The notes under the pieces are model-generated. The model was not told the DNA's origin, did no database searches, and saw only the letters and a list, made by a program, of their open reading frames with translations. DNA of 64,000 bases, from contig NZ_JABUMX010000001.1 of assembly GCF_013327855.1 (NCBI RefSeq), positions 248,001-312,000 on the forward strand, in the 5' to 3' direction. The DNA is from Phyllobacterium pellucidum (lineage in GTDB: Bacteria > Pseudomonadota > Alphaproteobacteria > Rhizobiales > Rhizobiaceae). A program made the translations under genes and the position numbers. This document shows, one piece after another, positions 44,661 through 54,620 of this stretch. Every line of letters begins with the position of its first letter. Position 1 is the first letter of the stretch.

Positions 44661-45917
44661 ATGACGGAGAAATTCACAATGCAAGCCCTATCCACTGTTC
44701 CTCCGCTCGTTGGTGACCTGGCCTGGCCCGCCAAACGGCGCAAGGTGCTCGACTGGCTCGTGCATGCAACCCGTGAAGAACGCTTCATCGACAATATTTT
44801 CGTCGAGCTGTGCAATCGCCTTATGGAAGACGGCGTGCCGGTCGCCCGCTCGACGCTGCATCTCAGAACCCATCATCCCCAGTGGCTCGGCGCGCGGATT
44901 CTCTGGAAGACCGGCTTGGACAAGGCCGATATCCAGACATTCGGCTACGGCATCGAGGAAACCGAACGGTATCGCAACAGCCCGATCGACCAGATCAGGA
45001 GTGGCGTGCGCGAAATCAGGTGGCGACTCGAAGAGGATAGCGGGGAAACCTATCCGCTCTATAACGAGTTGCGGTCAGAAGGCCTCACCGACTATATCGC
45101 CTGGCCGCTTTACCACACCCTCGGCAAGGAACATGTCGTCACCTTTGCCGCCGACGCGCCGGGCGGTTTCAGCGACGAACACGTGGCCTACCTTACCGAC
45201 CTGTTGCCTGCCCTCGCACTCGTCAGCGAAATTCGGTTGAAAAATCGCCTCGCGCGTACGCTGCTTGAAACCTATGTCGGTCCGCACGCGAGCGAACAGA
45301 TTCTTGCCGGCGCCACGACGCGCGGCAGCGGCGTAACGGTCGGCGCTGCCATATTGATCTGCGATCTGCGCGATTTCACCGGAATATCCGATCTCTGGCC
45401 GCGCGACGACGTTATCGAATTGTTGAACGGCTACTTCGACGCAATGTCCGAGCCCATCGCCCGCCATGGCGGCGAAATATTGAAATTCATGGGCGACGGG
45501 CTGCTTGCCATATTCCCGCTGAGCGATCCCATGGCCTGCCGCAATCTGCTGCAGGCGATCAACGAAGCCCAGACCGCGCTTGCGGCGCTTAACGAGGATC
45601 TCGTTGGCAAGGGCCGCAACCCGCTCGGCTATGGCATCGGGGTCCATGTCGGCGATGTGATGTACGGCAATATAGGCTCGCGCAGCCGGCTTGACTTCAC
45701 TGTGATCGGCCCGGCCGTGAATATCGCCTCGCGCCTCGAGAGCCTGACCAAGGAAATCAAGCGTCCGGTCCTTTTGTCGAAGGCGTTCGTGGAGATGGCC
45801 GATTGCGGCAACGAATTCGAAAGTCTTGGCTCGCACAGGCTGCGCGGGCTTGAGCGACCATTCGACGTGTTCGGATTGAAGGAACACGACAAGGCCGCCG
45901 TGCTGTCGCCCGCATAG
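44661..45917 (+). CDS. Class III adenylate cyclase with N-terminal sensory-like domain
   Basis: The 418-residue protein has an N-terminal half (about 1-210) that resembles a GAF-like module of unknown ligand, and a C-terminal class III cyclase domain (about 230-400). Catalytic motifs are ICDLRDFTGISD, LKFMGDGLLAIF and IGVHVGDVMYGNIGS with IGPAVNIASRLESL. No membrane helix is evident. A second Met at residue 7 is also a possible start. It is divergent from the neighbouring cyclase, so two nucleotide-cyclase genes share the 191-base region at 44470-44660. Confidence 0.88.
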   Translation: MTEKFTMQALSTVPPLVGDLAWPAKRRKVLDWLVHATREERFIDNIFVELCNRLMEDGVPVARSTLHLRTHHPQWLGARILWKTGLDKADIQTFGYGIEETERYRNSPIDQIRSGVREIRWRLEEDSGETYPLYNELRSEGLTDYIAWPLYHTLGKEHVVTFAADAPGGFSDEHVAYLTDLLPALALVSEIRLKNRLARTLLETYVGPHASEQILAGATTRGSGVTVGAAILICDLRDFTGISDLWPRDDVIELLNGYFDAMSEPIARHGGEILKFMGDGLLAIFPLSDPMACRNLLQAINEAQTALAALNEDLVGKGRNPLGYGIGVHVGDVMYGNIGSRSRLDFTVIGPAVNIASRLESLTKEIKRPVLLSKAFVEMADCGNEFESLGSHRLRGLERPFDVFGLKEHDKAAVLSPA

Positions 45918-46042
45918 AGGAGCGACAGGGCCTCGCGCCGGTTCACAATTGTTTCAAAAATCCTTCATGAGGGCGTGGCATAACCGACGGCACAGTAGCA
46001 AAATGTGCTCCGCCGTCAGTTGGCCAATCCCGGAGAGGCGAT

Positions 46043-46963
46043 ATGAACAATTCCAAGGAACATTCCGATGCACAGGACTGGCTTGAAGCTGAGCTAGCCG
46101 ACACGCTTGACGAGGATTACGAACTGGAACTCTCCGAGCCGGCGCTTTCGGAGGAGATCCGCAAGATTTATCGCAAGTCTCATCCGCCCTCAATTCCGCG
46201 CATCGACTACTTCCGTGCCCTGCTCTTCCTGCAGTCGGAACTGATCAAGCTTCAGGACTGGGTGGCTTACCACAAGGAAAAGGTCGTCGTGATCTTCGAG
46301 GGTCGCGATTCTGCTGGCAAGGGCGGTGTCATCAAGCGCATTACGCAGCGCCTCAACCCACGTATCGTCCGCGTCGTTGCGCTGCCTGCTCCGTCGGATC
46401 GCGAAAAAACCCAGTGGTATTTCCAACGCTACGTGCCGCACCTGCCGGCAGGCGGCGAGATCGTGCTCTTCGACCGTTCCTGGTACAATCGCTCCGGGGT
46501 TGAGCGTGTCATGGGCTTTGCTGGTGAAGACCAGGTGCAGGAATTCTTCCACGACGTGCCCGAGTTCGAGCGCATGCTGGTTCGCTCCGGGATCAGGCTG
46601 GTGAAATACTGGTTCTCGATCACCGACGAGGAACAGCAGATGCGCTTCCTTATGCGCATCCACGACCCGCTGAAACAGTGGAAACTTTCGCCGATGGACC
46701 TAGAGTCGCGCGTTCGCTGGGAATCCTATACCAAGGCCAAGGAAGAAACTTTCGCCCGCACCAACATTCCCGAAGCGCCGTGGTACATCGTCGAGGGCAA
46801 TGACAAGAAACGCGCACGGCTCAACTGCATCGATCATCTCCTCAGCCGCATCCCCTACGAGGAGGTGCCGCACGAGGACATCGCCCTTCCCGAGCGCGTG
46901 TTCAATCCGGACTACGAGCGCAAGGTCCTGCCGCCCGAACTCTATGTGCCGGCGAAATATTAG
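46043..46963 (+). CDS. ppk2: Polyphosphate kinase 2 family protein
   Basis: The 306-residue PPK2 protein transfers phosphate between polyphosphate and nucleoside diphosphates, usually to make GTP or ATP from polyphosphate. It has the P-loop variant GRDSAGKGGVIKR near residue 90 and the Walker B-like LFDRSWYNRSGVERVMGF near 142, both canonical for class I PPK2. A short acidic N-terminal extension precedes the domain. The start at 46043 has GGAGAGG upstream (about 46034-46040). It stands alone on the plus strand, upstream of the EF-G-like gene. Confidence 0.94.
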   Translation: MNNSKEHSDAQDWLEAELADTLDEDYELELSEPALSEEIRKIYRKSHPPSIPRIDYFRALLFLQSELIKLQDWVAYHKEKVVVIFEGRDSAGKGGVIKRITQRLNPRIVRVVALPAPSDREKTQWYFQRYVPHLPAGGEIVLFDRSWYNRSGVERVMGFAGEDQVQEFFHDVPEFERMLVRSGIRLVKYWFSITDEEQQMRFLMRIHDPLKQWKLSPMDLESRVRWESYTKAKEETFARTNIPEAPWYIVEGNDKKRARLNCIDHLLSRIPYEEVPHEDIALPERVFNPDYERKVLPPELYVPAKY

Positions 46964-47150
46964 AGCGCTTCTCTTGTTTAGATGGAAACATTTCGGTTTC
47001 TCGAACGGCGGCACACTCCACCAAGCAAGGAACGCCTCGAGCCGGGTCAGGCAACCATCTAAATCAGCGCGTGTCCCTAGCGATTTTGGCCCGTGTAGGG
47101 CATCATCCTTCCAGCGGAGATTTTGTGATGCTGGCAGAGGGAGGATCGCC

Positions 47151-49112
47151 ATGCGCTGCTTTACGGTACTCGGACCTTCGCAAACTGGAAAATCCACGCT
47201 CGTGGACAAACTCGGCTCGCTTGAAGGTTCCCCACGAAAATCTGTTTCTCCTTATGGACTTGGCCTGACGGAATTCGAGTTCGGTGGCGAGGCGTGGTGC
47301 GCGCTGGACACGCCCGGATCAGGCGAAGCGATTGCTCATGCCCACCACGCTCTTCTCGCCAGCGATGCCTGTATCCTGTGCGTTTCAACCAACCCGGAAG
47401 AAGCCGTCCTTGCTGCGCCATACCTGCGCGCGATCGAAGCGTCGGGTACGCCTTGCATCCTTTTCGTCAACAAGATGGATGAGCCGCGCGGGCGACTGCG
47501 GGACGTTGTCGCCGCGCTGCAGGATTACTCCAATCACACACTCATCCTTCGCCAGATTCCCATTCGCGAGGGCGACAAGATCGTCGGCAGTTGCGACCTG
47601 ATTTCCGAGCGCGCATGGCGCTACCGCGAAGGTCAGCCATCGTCGTTGATCGAAATCCCTCCAGACCTCATCGAGCGCGAACATGAGGCGCGCGCCGAAC
47701 TGCTTGAACACCTTTCCGAATTTGACGACTGGCTGCTTGAGGAATTGATCGAAGACCGTGAACCGGCAACGAATGCCGTCTATGCGATCTCCTCGCGGGT
47801 CCTGCGCGAAAACCGGATCATTCCGGTGCTCGTCGGGGCCGCAAGCCACAGCAACGGCATCATGCGCCTGATGAAGGCGCTCCGCCATGAAGCGCCGCAG
47901 GCTGACGTGCTGCGCAAGCGGCTATCGGCAGGGGGAAGCATTTCCGAAAGCGCTCTGGTCGCCGTCGGGTTTCACGCCTACCACCGCCAGAATGTCGGCA
48001 AGACCGTTCTCGTGCGCGCTTTCACCGACGGTTTGAAACAGGGCACCATGCTTGCGGGCGCACGGCTCGGCCCGGTGCAGGATCCGGGCACCGGAAAGCC
48101 GATTGCCTCGGGTGCCGCGTCGGCGGGTGATGTCTTTGCGACGGTCAAGTCGGATCACCTGCCCGTCCCCTCGCTGCTTGGCGCGGATGCAGCCGTCGAC
48201 GCCCCGAACTGGACCAATGCACCCACGCCAATGATGGAGCGCATACTGGTTCCAAGCAGCGAACGAGATGAAACCAAGCTCTCCGAAACACTGGCAAAAT
48301 TGGCCGAAACCGATCGCGGCATCAAGGTTGCCCAGGAAGAAGGAACCGGTGCGCAATTGATCAGTTCCCAAGGGCCCGTCCATCTGCGTGACATTTGCCG
48401 GACCTTGGCCGAAGTCTTCCACGTGGATGTCAGCGAGAAGCCACCGAGCCCGGTCTACCGCGAGACGATCTCGAAATCATCGGATGTCCACTATAGGCAC
48501 CGTAAGCAGACGGGCGGCGCCGGACAGTTTGCCGACGTGAAGTTGAGCGTCAGGCCCAATGGGCGCGGCGAAGGCTTCAGCTTCGCCGAAACGGTCAAGG
48601 GCGGCGCAGTGCCACGCAACTTCATACCGGCGGTCGAGGCAGGTGCGCGGGAAGCCATGGACAAGGGTCCCCTGGGGCTGAGGGTCATCGATGTCGGTGT
48701 AACGCTCACTGACGGCCAGCACCATTCGGTCGATAGTTCCGAATTCGCCTTCCGCGCGGCCGGAAAGATGGGTGTGCGCGATGCGCTTGCCCAGGCTTCG
48801 TCCGTACTGATGCAGCCGATCTATCGGGTCGAGATCAAGATCCCCTCGATCTATTCCGGAAGCCTGGTGCCGATCATATCGTCCTTCAAGGGACAGGTGC
48901 TCGGGTTCGACCGCGACGACAAGGCCAAGGGTTGGGATATATTCCGGGCCCTCATTCCGGGCAGCGCCCTCGATGAACTTGCGCGCACATTGCGCTCGGC
49001 AACGCAGGGCATCGGGACGTTCGCCAAGACATTCGACCATTTCGAGGAAATGTACGGCAAGGAAGCGGATGCGATAATCCAGGCGCAAGGCGCGCACGCG
49101 AACGAGCATTGA
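47151..49112 (+). CDS. EF-G-like translational GTPase paralogue with altered switch regions
   Basis: This 653-residue protein has EF-G domain order from a shortened G domain (about 1-220) to the C-terminal domain IV/V region (VHYRHRKQTGGAGQFADVKLSV, later SIYSGSLVPIISSFKGQVLG). The P-loop is GPSQTGKST, and NKMD gives the guanine-binding motif. Switch I, with the usual RGITI threonine, is not found. Switch II reads DTPGS instead of DTPGH, so the histidine that activates GTP hydrolysis is missing. It starts at the ATG at 47151, with GAGGGAGG six bases upstream. It is a known class of EF-G paralogue in alphaproteobacteria, and I do not call it fusA. Confidence 0.85.
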   Translation: MRCFTVLGPSQTGKSTLVDKLGSLEGSPRKSVSPYGLGLTEFEFGGEAWCALDTPGSGEAIAHAHHALLASDACILCVSTNPEEAVLAAPYLRAIEASGTPCILFVNKMDEPRGRLRDVVAALQDYSNHTLILRQIPIREGDKIVGSCDLISERAWRYREGQPSSLIEIPPDLIEREHEARAELLEHLSEFDDWLLEELIEDREPATNAVYAISSRVLRENRIIPVLVGAASHSNGIMRLMKALRHEAPQADVLRKRLSAGGSISESALVAVGFHAYHRQNVGKTVLVRAFTDGLKQGTMLAGARLGPVQDPGTGKPIASGAASAGDVFATVKSDHLPVPSLLGADAAVDAPNWTNAPTPMMERILVPSSERDETKLSETLAKLAETDRGIKVAQEEGTGAQLISSQGPVHLRDICRTLAEVFHVDVSEKPPSPVYRETISKSSDVHYRHRKQTGGAGQFADVKLSVRPNGRGEGFSFAETVKGGAVPRNFIPAVEAGAREAMDKGPLGLRVIDVGVTLTDGQHHSVDSSEFAFRAAGKMGVRDALAQASSVLMQPIYRVEIKIPSIYSGSLVPIISSFKGQVLGFDRDDKAKGWDIFRALIPGSALDELARTLRSATQGIGTFAKTFDHFEEMYGKEADAIIQAQGAHANEH

Positions 49113-49434
49113 CTGGCGGGTTGCGTGCCTGCTGCAAGCGCTGGCGGGCACGACCCCAACCTGGCGCATTTCAGCTTGGGGCGGGCACCGCGAGAGCCAA
49201 AAAATATGCGGTAATATAGTACCTTTTTTCTAACATATTGTTTTTTAACACTGTTTTGCTAAATATGGCGAAATCTAGTGCTTGACGTGTTTGCCGGGGA
49301 CCTATATTGAACCTCTCGACTGCGGTGGGTCGTTTCCCGCCGCTTTTCATTGTTGCCGGAATTTTCGAATTTCGCGCAACGCAAGCAACAAGAAAAGCCT
49401 TCCTTCGTGAAGGATGATCTCAAGGACGAACACA
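49113..49434 (+). other. Promoter and leader region of rplM-rpsI
   Basis: The 322-base gap after the EF-G-like gene contains an AT-rich block at about 49199-49275 (several T runs) and a promoter-like pair at 49282-49308, followed by about 125 bases of leader before rplM. The stem CCCCAA/TTGGGG at about 49153-49182 may end the EF-G-like transcript. No ORF is supported. Confidence 0.5.
49282..49308 (+). promoter_or_regulatory. Sigma-70-type promoter of rplM-rpsI
   Basis: TTGACG at 49282-49287 and TATATT at 49303-49308 are separated by 15 bases, slightly short of the optimum 17. The pair lies just downstream of an AT-rich block, the usual layout for strong ribosomal-protein promoters, and upstream of a leader of about 120 bases. 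Confidence 0.6.
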
Positions 49435-49899
49435 ATGGCTACCTTCTCTCAGAAGCCGGCAGAAGTGACGAAAAAGTGGATCCTGATTGACGCCGAAGGT
49501 CTCGTCGTCGGCCGTCTCGCCACTCTCGTCGCCAACCGCCTGCGCGGCAAGCATAAAGCAACCTTCACCCCGCACGTTGACGATGGCGACAATGTCATCA
49601 TCATCAATGCCGACAAGGTCGTCTTCACCGGTAAGAAGTTCACCGACAAGGTTTACTACTGGCACACCGGCCATCCCGGCGGCATCAAGGAACGCACTGC
49701 CCGTCAGCTCCTCGAAGGCCGTTTCCCGGAACGCGTCGTCGAAAAGGCTGTTGAGCGCATGGTTCCCCGCGGACCGCTCGGCCGTCGCCAGATGAAGAAC
49801 CTGCGCGTTTACGCTGGTTCCAACCACCCGCACGAAGCTCAGTCTCCCGAAGTCCTCGACGTCGGCGCGCTGAACAGCAAGAACAAAAGGAGCGCATAA
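49435..49899 (+). CDS. rplM: 50S ribosomal protein L13
   Basis: L13 is an early-assembling protein of the large ribosomal subunit. The 154-residue protein has the expected [20 protein letters not shown] start and the conserved [38 protein letters not shown] stretch. I chose the ATG at 49435 (MATFSQ), removing a seven-residue frame extension. It is followed by rpsI with two bases between, the standard rplM-rpsI pair. Confidence 0.99.
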   Translation: MATFSQKPAEVTKKWILIDAEGLVVGRLATLVANRLRGKHKATFTPHVDDGDNVIIINADKVVFTGKKFTDKVYYWHTGHPGGIKERTARQLLEGRFPERVVEKAVERMVPRGPLGRRQMKNLRVYAGSNHPHEAQSPEVLDVGALNSKNKRSA

Positions 49900-49901
49900 G
49901 A

Positions 49902-50378
49902 ATGGCTGAGCTCAATTCGCTCGAAGCTCTCGGCACCATTGCCGCCAGCACGCCTGCCGCAGCGCCGGTCCATGTCCAGAAGCTTGACGCAAAGGGTCGC
50001 GCCTATGCGACCGGCAAGCGCAAGGATGCGGTTGCCCGCGTCTGGATCAAGCCGGGTTCCGGCAAGATCGTCATCAACGACAAGGAATACGGCAAATACT
50101 TCGCACGTCCGGTTCTGCAGATGATCCTGCAGCAGCCGATCGTTGCTGCCAACCGTGCCGGCCAGTACGACATCATCGCCACCGTTGCCGGCGGCGGTCT
50201 TTCCGGTCAGGCCGGTGCCGTTCGTCATGGCATTTCCAAGGCCCTCACCTACTTCGAACCCGCTCTGCGCGGCGTTCTGAAGAAGGGCGGCTTCCTGACC
50301 CGCGACAGCCGCGTTGTCGAACGCAAGAAGTACGGCAAGGCCAAGGCCCGTCGTTCATTCCAGTTCTCGAAGCGCTGA
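49902..50378 (+). CDS. rpsI: 30S ribosomal protein S9
   Basis: S9 sits in the small-subunit head, and its C-terminal tail reaches the P-site tRNA. The 158-residue protein has a 30-residue N-terminal extension typical of alphaproteobacteria, then the S9 fold with [23 protein letters not shown] and the basic ending [11 protein letters not shown], in which the terminal Lys-Arg is conserved. An intrinsic terminator follows 28 bases after the stop. Confidence 0.99.
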   Translation: MAELNSLEALGTIAASTPAAAPVHVQKLDAKGRAYATGKRKDAVARVWIKPGSGKIVINDKEYGKYFARPVLQMILQQPIVAANRAGQYDIIATVAGGGLSGQAGAVRHGISKALTYFEPALRGVLKKGGFLTRDSRVVERKKYGKAKARRSFQFSKR

Positions 50379-50406
50379 TCTCGGCACTTCAATTGGACAA
50401 GAACAG

Positions 50407-50433
50407 AAAGCGGGCCTTCGGGTCCGCTTTTTT
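50407..50433 (+). terminator. Intrinsic terminator of rplM-rpsI
   Basis: AAAGCGGGCC (50407-50416) pairs with GGTCCGCTTT (50421-50430), with one G-T pair, around a TTCG loop, and is followed by T residues (50428-50433). The TTCG tetraloop adds stability. Confidence 0.92.
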
Positions 50434-50507
50434 GTTGCGGTCGCCGGCATATGACGGTTATCGAGTAAAAGCTTTGCCTAGCCCCACTGCCCTGCCTGGA
50501 GAATTCA

Positions 50508-51461
50508 ATGCCATCGAAATCCATCGACCACGCCTTCACAGCGCGCGCATTGACTGGCGCGGCGAGCGATCCGACCCATGCGGGCGCACTCTCCTTCATG
50601 CGTCGCCGCTATACGAAAAACCTCAACGGCGCGGAAGCGGTGGTGTGGGGCATCCCCTTCGATTCGGCGGTCTCCAACCGGCCGGGCGCACGCTTCGGTC
50701 CGCAGGCGATCCGTCGCGCTTCGGCGATTTTCGACAATGACCCGCAATATCCGTTCCATCGCGATCTCTTCGCTGATCTTGCCGTCATTGACTATGGCGA
50801 TTGCCTGCTTGACTACGGCAACCACCAGAAGACGCCCGCTACCATCGAACGCGAAGCCGCGAAGCTCATCAAGTCTGGCGCCTTTCTCGTTTCGCTCGGC
50901 GGCGATCATTTCGTCACCTGGCCGATACTGAAAGCCCACGCAGCGAAGTACGGACCGGTCGCGCTCGTGCAGTTCGATGCGCATCAGGACACCTGGTACG
51001 ATGATGGCAAGCGCATCGATCACGGTTCTTTCGTCGGGCGCTCCGCGCGCGAGGGCGTGATCGACGCCGCCCATTCGATCCAGGTCGGCATTCGCACCCA
51101 TGCACCGGACGATTGCGGCCTGAAGATCGTCTATGGCTACGAGGTCGAGGAACTCTCGGCTGCGGAGATCGCCAAAGCGATCATCGCGCGCACCGCCGGC
51201 AAGCCGGTCTACCTCACCTTCGACATCGATTGCCTCGACCCGGCCTTTGCACCGGGCACCGGAACTCCCGTTGCCGGCGGACCGTCTTCGGCTAAGATCC
51301 TCTCGGTGCTGCGGCATCTGACGGAACTCAACATCGTAGGCGCCGACGTGGTCGAAGTCGCGCCCGCCTATGACCATGCGGATGTAACGGCCATCGCAGG
51401 TGCCACAATCGCGATGTATTACCTTGGTATGCTGGCGGAGAAAAAAGCGCGACGAGGCTGA
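50508..51461 (+). CDS. speB: Agmatinase (agmatine ureohydrolase)
   Basis: The 317-residue ureohydrolase would convert agmatine to putrescine and urea. Mn-ligand motifs of the family are visible: GGDHFVTWP (about residue 138), DAHQDTW (about 162) and DIDCLDPAFAPGTGTP (about 242). The short linker DAHQDT instead of DAHSD suggests the agmatinase or guanidinobutyrase group, so the exact substrate is uncertain. The gene is followed by argC after 73 bases, which suits arginine/polyamine linkage. Confidence 0.9.
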   Translation: MPSKSIDHAFTARALTGAASDPTHAGALSFMRRRYTKNLNGAEAVVWGIPFDSAVSNRPGARFGPQAIRRASAIFDNDPQYPFHRDLFADLAVIDYGDCLLDYGNHQKTPATIEREAAKLIKSGAFLVSLGGDHFVTWPILKAHAAKYGPVALVQFDAHQDTWYDDGKRIDHGSFVGRSAREGVIDAAHSIQVGIRTHAPDDCGLKIVYGYEVEELSAAEIAKAIIARTAGKPVYLTFDIDCLDPAFAPGTGTPVAGGPSSAKILSVLRHLTELNIVGADVVEVAPAYDHADVTAIAGATIAMYYLGMLAEKKARRG

Positions 51462-51534
51462 TTGCGATCAGCTTAGACATTGAATCCGCTTTTCTCGCCA
51501 ACTATCTGAATTCAAAGCTTCCAAGGGCAATGAC

Positions 51535-52470
51535 ATGAAACCCAAGATCTTCATCGACGGCGAACACGGCACAACAGGTTTGCAGATCAGGACGCGCCTT
51601 GCTGGCCGCGACGATCTCGAGGTCCTGTCGATTCCGGAAGCCGAACGTCGTAACCGCGATATGCGGGCCGACTACCTGAAGGAGGCCGACGTCGCCATAT
51701 TGTGCCTGCCGGACGACGCTTCGAAAGAAGCCGTCTCAATCCTCGAGGGGCACAATTCGACCAAGATCATCGATACCTCGACGGCACATCGCGTGCATCC
51801 CGACTGGGCTTACGGTTTTGCCGAGCTCGACCGCGCGCAGCGGCAGAAGATCGTCGACGCCCGGCTCGTCGCCAATCCCGGTTGCTATCCGACCGGAGCG
51901 ATCTCGCTGGTGCGCCCGCTGCGTGATGCCGGCATTCTACCCGCCGACTATCCGGTCACTGTCAACGCAGTTTCCGGCTACACCGGTGGCGGCAAGCAGA
52001 TGATTGCGCAGATGGAGGACGCGGCCAACCCGGACCATATCACGGCCAACAATTTCCTTTACGCCATGCCGCTCAAGCACAAGCACGTGCCGGAACTGCA
52101 GATGCATGGCCGCCTCGAGCGCCGTCCTCTGTTTTCGCCCAGCGTCGGACGCTTTCCACAAGGCATGATCGTGCAGGTGCCGCTGTTCACAGCCGACCTC
52201 GATGGCAATCCTTCACTGGCCGACATCCACGCGGCGCTTGGTGCCCACTATGAAGGCCAGGATATCGTCCAGGTCGTTCCGTTTGCCGAGAGCGTGCAAC
52301 TTGCACGGCTCGATGCCGAAGAACTGCGCGACACGGACATAATGAAATTGTTCGTCTTCGGCTCGGAGGATCAGGGACAGGTCAATCTGGTTGCGCTCCT
52401 CGACAATCTCGGCAAGGGCGCATCCGGCGCGGCCGTGCAGAACCTCGATCTCATGATCGGCCATGGGTGA
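51535..52470 (+). CDS. argC: N-acetyl-gamma-glutamyl-phosphate reductase (type 2)
   Basis: ArgC reduces N-acetyl-glutamyl phosphate with NADPH in arginine synthesis. The 311-residue length is that of the short type 2 form. The dinucleotide motif is [16 protein letters not shown] near the start. The catalytic cysteine is in [12 protein letters not shown] (about residue 117), and the family segment [13 protein letters not shown] follows. The gene overlaps the start of the APH-like kinase by eight bases, so these two are read together, which is unusual for ArgC. Confidence 0.95.
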   Translation: MKPKIFIDGEHGTTGLQIRTRLAGRDDLEVLSIPEAERRNRDMRADYLKEADVAILCLPDDASKEAVSILEGHNSTKIIDTSTAHRVHPDWAYGFAELDRAQRQKIVDARLVANPGCYPTGAISLVRPLRDAGILPADYPVTVNAVSGYTGGGKQMIAQMEDAANPDHITANNFLYAMPLKHKHVPELQMHGRLERRPLFSPSVGRFPQGMIVQVPLFTADLDGNPSLADIHAALGAHYEGQDIVQVVPFAESVQLARLDAEELRDTDIMKLFVFGSEDQGQVNLVALLDNLGKGASGAAVQNLDLMIGHG

Positions 52471-53317
52471 TACGGTGAATGAGACGTTTCCCGCCGAGTG
52501 GAACGTCTCCTCCCCTGAACTCCTCGCCGAAACGCCCACAAGCCGCATTACCAAGGTGCGGCTCCCTGATGGAACGCCGGCCATCGTCAAGGCTTTGACG
52601 CCGATCGGCCTGAAGGACGAGCTGCCTGGCGTTCATTACCTCGACTGGCACGACGGCAGCGGTGCGATCCGCGTCCTTGCGATCAAGGACAACCTGCTGC
52701 TGCTCGAATATGCCGGCCGACGCACCCTTCTCGACCATCTCAACGAATTTGGCGATGAAGCGGCGACTGCTATCGCCGTCGAGGTGTTGCGCAAACTCCT
52801 GGACACACCGCACGACGACCGAGCTTTCGCGACCGACCTCATCCCGATCCGCCGGCAGTTTGCGAGCCTCTTTGCCAAGGCGAAAAGCGACCACAGCAAT
52901 GGCATCGACAGCCTGTTCGTGGAGGCGGCACGGATCGCAGACGAGTTGATGAACAAACCAATGAACGTGCAGCCGCTGCACGGCGATGTCCACCACGAAA
53001 ACATTCTCTTTGGCGACAGGGGTTGGCTGATCATCGATCCCAAGGGCCTTCTCGGCGATCCGATGTATGACGCGGCCAACATGTTCTACAACCCGCTGGA
53101 TCGTCAGGATCTGAGAGCAAGCGAGACGCGCGTCGCGACCATGGCGCGGACGTTTTCGCGCGCCTTCGATCGCGACATTCGCACCATTCTCGGTTATGCC
53201 ATGGCCCACGCGGCACTTTCCGCCTCCTGGCACACGGAAGATCAAAATTTCGAGGAGGCCGAGCGCAGTCTGGCCGTCGCGCGGGCGGTACGGAGTGTAC
53301 TCACTTCACTGGTATGA
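52463..53317 (+). CDS. Aminoglycoside O-phosphotransferase-like kinase (APH(6)/streptomycin-kinase family)
   Basis: The 284-residue kinase-fold protein has the catalytic [11 protein letters not shown] segment (about residue 173) and the metal-binding [17 protein letters not shown], both as in the APH(6)/APH_6_hur family that includes streptomycin 6-kinases. Resistance function is not proved; relatives exist with unknown substrates. The start overlaps argC by eight bases. Its last 12 bases overlap the end of the convergent MFS gene, so both termini are packed. Confidence 0.82.
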   Translation: MGDTVNETFPAEWNVSSPELLAETPTSRITKVRLPDGTPAIVKALTPIGLKDELPGVHYLDWHDGSGAIRVLAIKDNLLLLEYAGRRTLLDHLNEFGDEAATAIAVEVLRKLLDTPHDDRAFATDLIPIRRQFASLFAKAKSDHSNGIDSLFVEAARIADELMNKPMNVQPLHGDVHHENILFGDRGWLIIDPKGLLGDPMYDAANMFYNPLDRQDLRASETRVATMARTFSRAFDRDIRTILGYAMAHAALSASWHTEDQNFEEAERSLAVARAVRSVLTSLV

Positions 53318-54535
53318 ACGGCGTACAAGGCGCGCGACCATCAGGAAGGTGACGACACCGCAACATCCGACAAAGGCGGCAATGGCGAGCGCCGCATGCG
53401 GACCAAACTGCTCAAGGATAAACGCGAAAATAAAGGGCGCCGTTGACGACACAGTCAGGCGCGCAGCGGTGATCTTGCCGAGAATTTCGCCGTAACCTCG
53501 ATGCCCGAACAGGGCGAGTGGGAGCGTTCCCTGGACAATGCTGTTCAGTCCCGAGCCCATGCCGAAAAGCATCGCGAACAATACTGCGCCGGCGATCAGC
53601 GGCACCGGCGGCGGCAGGAGCAGCATGAGGAATGCAAGCGGGATCAAGGCCGTGGAGAGGATAGCCACGGCGAGCGCCGAGAACCGATGACCGAGCACCA
53701 TGTTGACGAGACGGCTTGCAAACTGAGACGGCCCGAAGATCGTGCCGACCAGCACCGCTGACGTGCCGAGCCCCACCGCCGCCAGAACAGGAACGAGGTG
53801 CACAAGCATAGCGGAAAGGGCAAAACTTCCGAATGAGAAGCCGCTGGCAATGAGAATGAGGGCAGAACGGCGGCTTGCCAGAGGCAAGGAGCCGGCATCG
53901 AAGGTTGCAGGATCAGATGACGCCTCCGGTCTCAGCATCGGCGATCGTCTGGTCATCTGGGATAGCCAGAAATGGATCGGAAAACAGATGCAGAGCTGGA
54001 GGCCGGCGTAATACAGGAAGATTTCGCGCCAGGTGAACCATTTCAAGAGCCCTGTCGCCAAGGGCCAGAACAGCGTCGAGGAAAAACCGGCAATGAGCGT
54101 CAGTAGCGTAATTCGGCGAGGAGCCGCTTGCGGATCGATCTGCACGAGAACCGCAAAGGCCGTGTTGTAAAGAATGAACGGCGTGGCGATGCCCGTCGTC
54201 ACCAACGCAGGAGCAAAGATGCTCCAGTTTGGCGCCCAGGCGCAGACCAGCAATGACACTGCGGCAGCAAGCGAACCAAGCGTCATGACCCGCCCCGCGC
54301 CCAAACGATCGGCCCAGCGTCCCGACCAGGGTGAAATGATGCCACCGATGAGCAGCGTCCCGGAGAATGCAGCGAACAGCCATTCGCGCGAGCGCGCAAA
54401 CTCCTCGCCCATCGCCGGCGCCAGAATGCTGAAACTGTAATAGAGCGTGCCGTAGCTGATGATTTGCGAAACGCCGAGAGCGCTGACAGCGGCCAGTGAG
54501 CGTCTCGCACTTAGGGTCATTCTATTCGTTTCCAC
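53306..54535 (-). CDS. MFS transporter (putative exporter)
   Basis: The 409-residue membrane protein has about 12 helices. The helix 2-3 loop holds the MFS signature as SGRWADRLGAGRVMTLG. Helix 1 begins SLAAVSALGVSQIISYGTLYYSFSILAP, similar to oxalate/formate or other organic-anion antiporter relatives (OFA-like group), but the substrate is unknown. Its end overlaps the kinase gene by 12 bases. The start at 54535 faces the toxin-antitoxin region. Confidence 0.85.
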   Translation of the reverse strand: METNRMTLSARRSLAAVSALGVSQIISYGTLYYSFSILAPAMGEEFARSREWLFAAFSGTLLIGGIISPWSGRWADRLGAGRVMTLGSLAAAVSLLVCAWAPNWSIFAPALVTTGIATPFILYNTAFAVLVQIDPQAAPRRITLLTLIAGFSSTLFWPLATGLLKWFTWREIFLYYAGLQLCICFPIHFWLSQMTRRSPMLRPEASSDPATFDAGSLPLASRRSALILIASGFSFGSFALSAMLVHLVPVLAAVGLGTSAVLVGTIFGPSQFASRLVNMVLGHRFSALAVAILSTALIPLAFLMLLLPPPVPLIAGAVLFAMLFGMGSGLNSIVQGTLPLALFGHRGYGEILGKITAARLTVSSTAPFIFAFILEQFGPHAALAIAAFVGCCGVVTFLMVARLVRRSYQ

Positions 54536-54620
54536 ATGTTGTCCCGCTTCTTGCGAGCGGCAGCCAAGAACTACACTGAGTCCCGTTCGCGGAAAACGGT
54601 TCCGTACAAAATCTCGTGCC

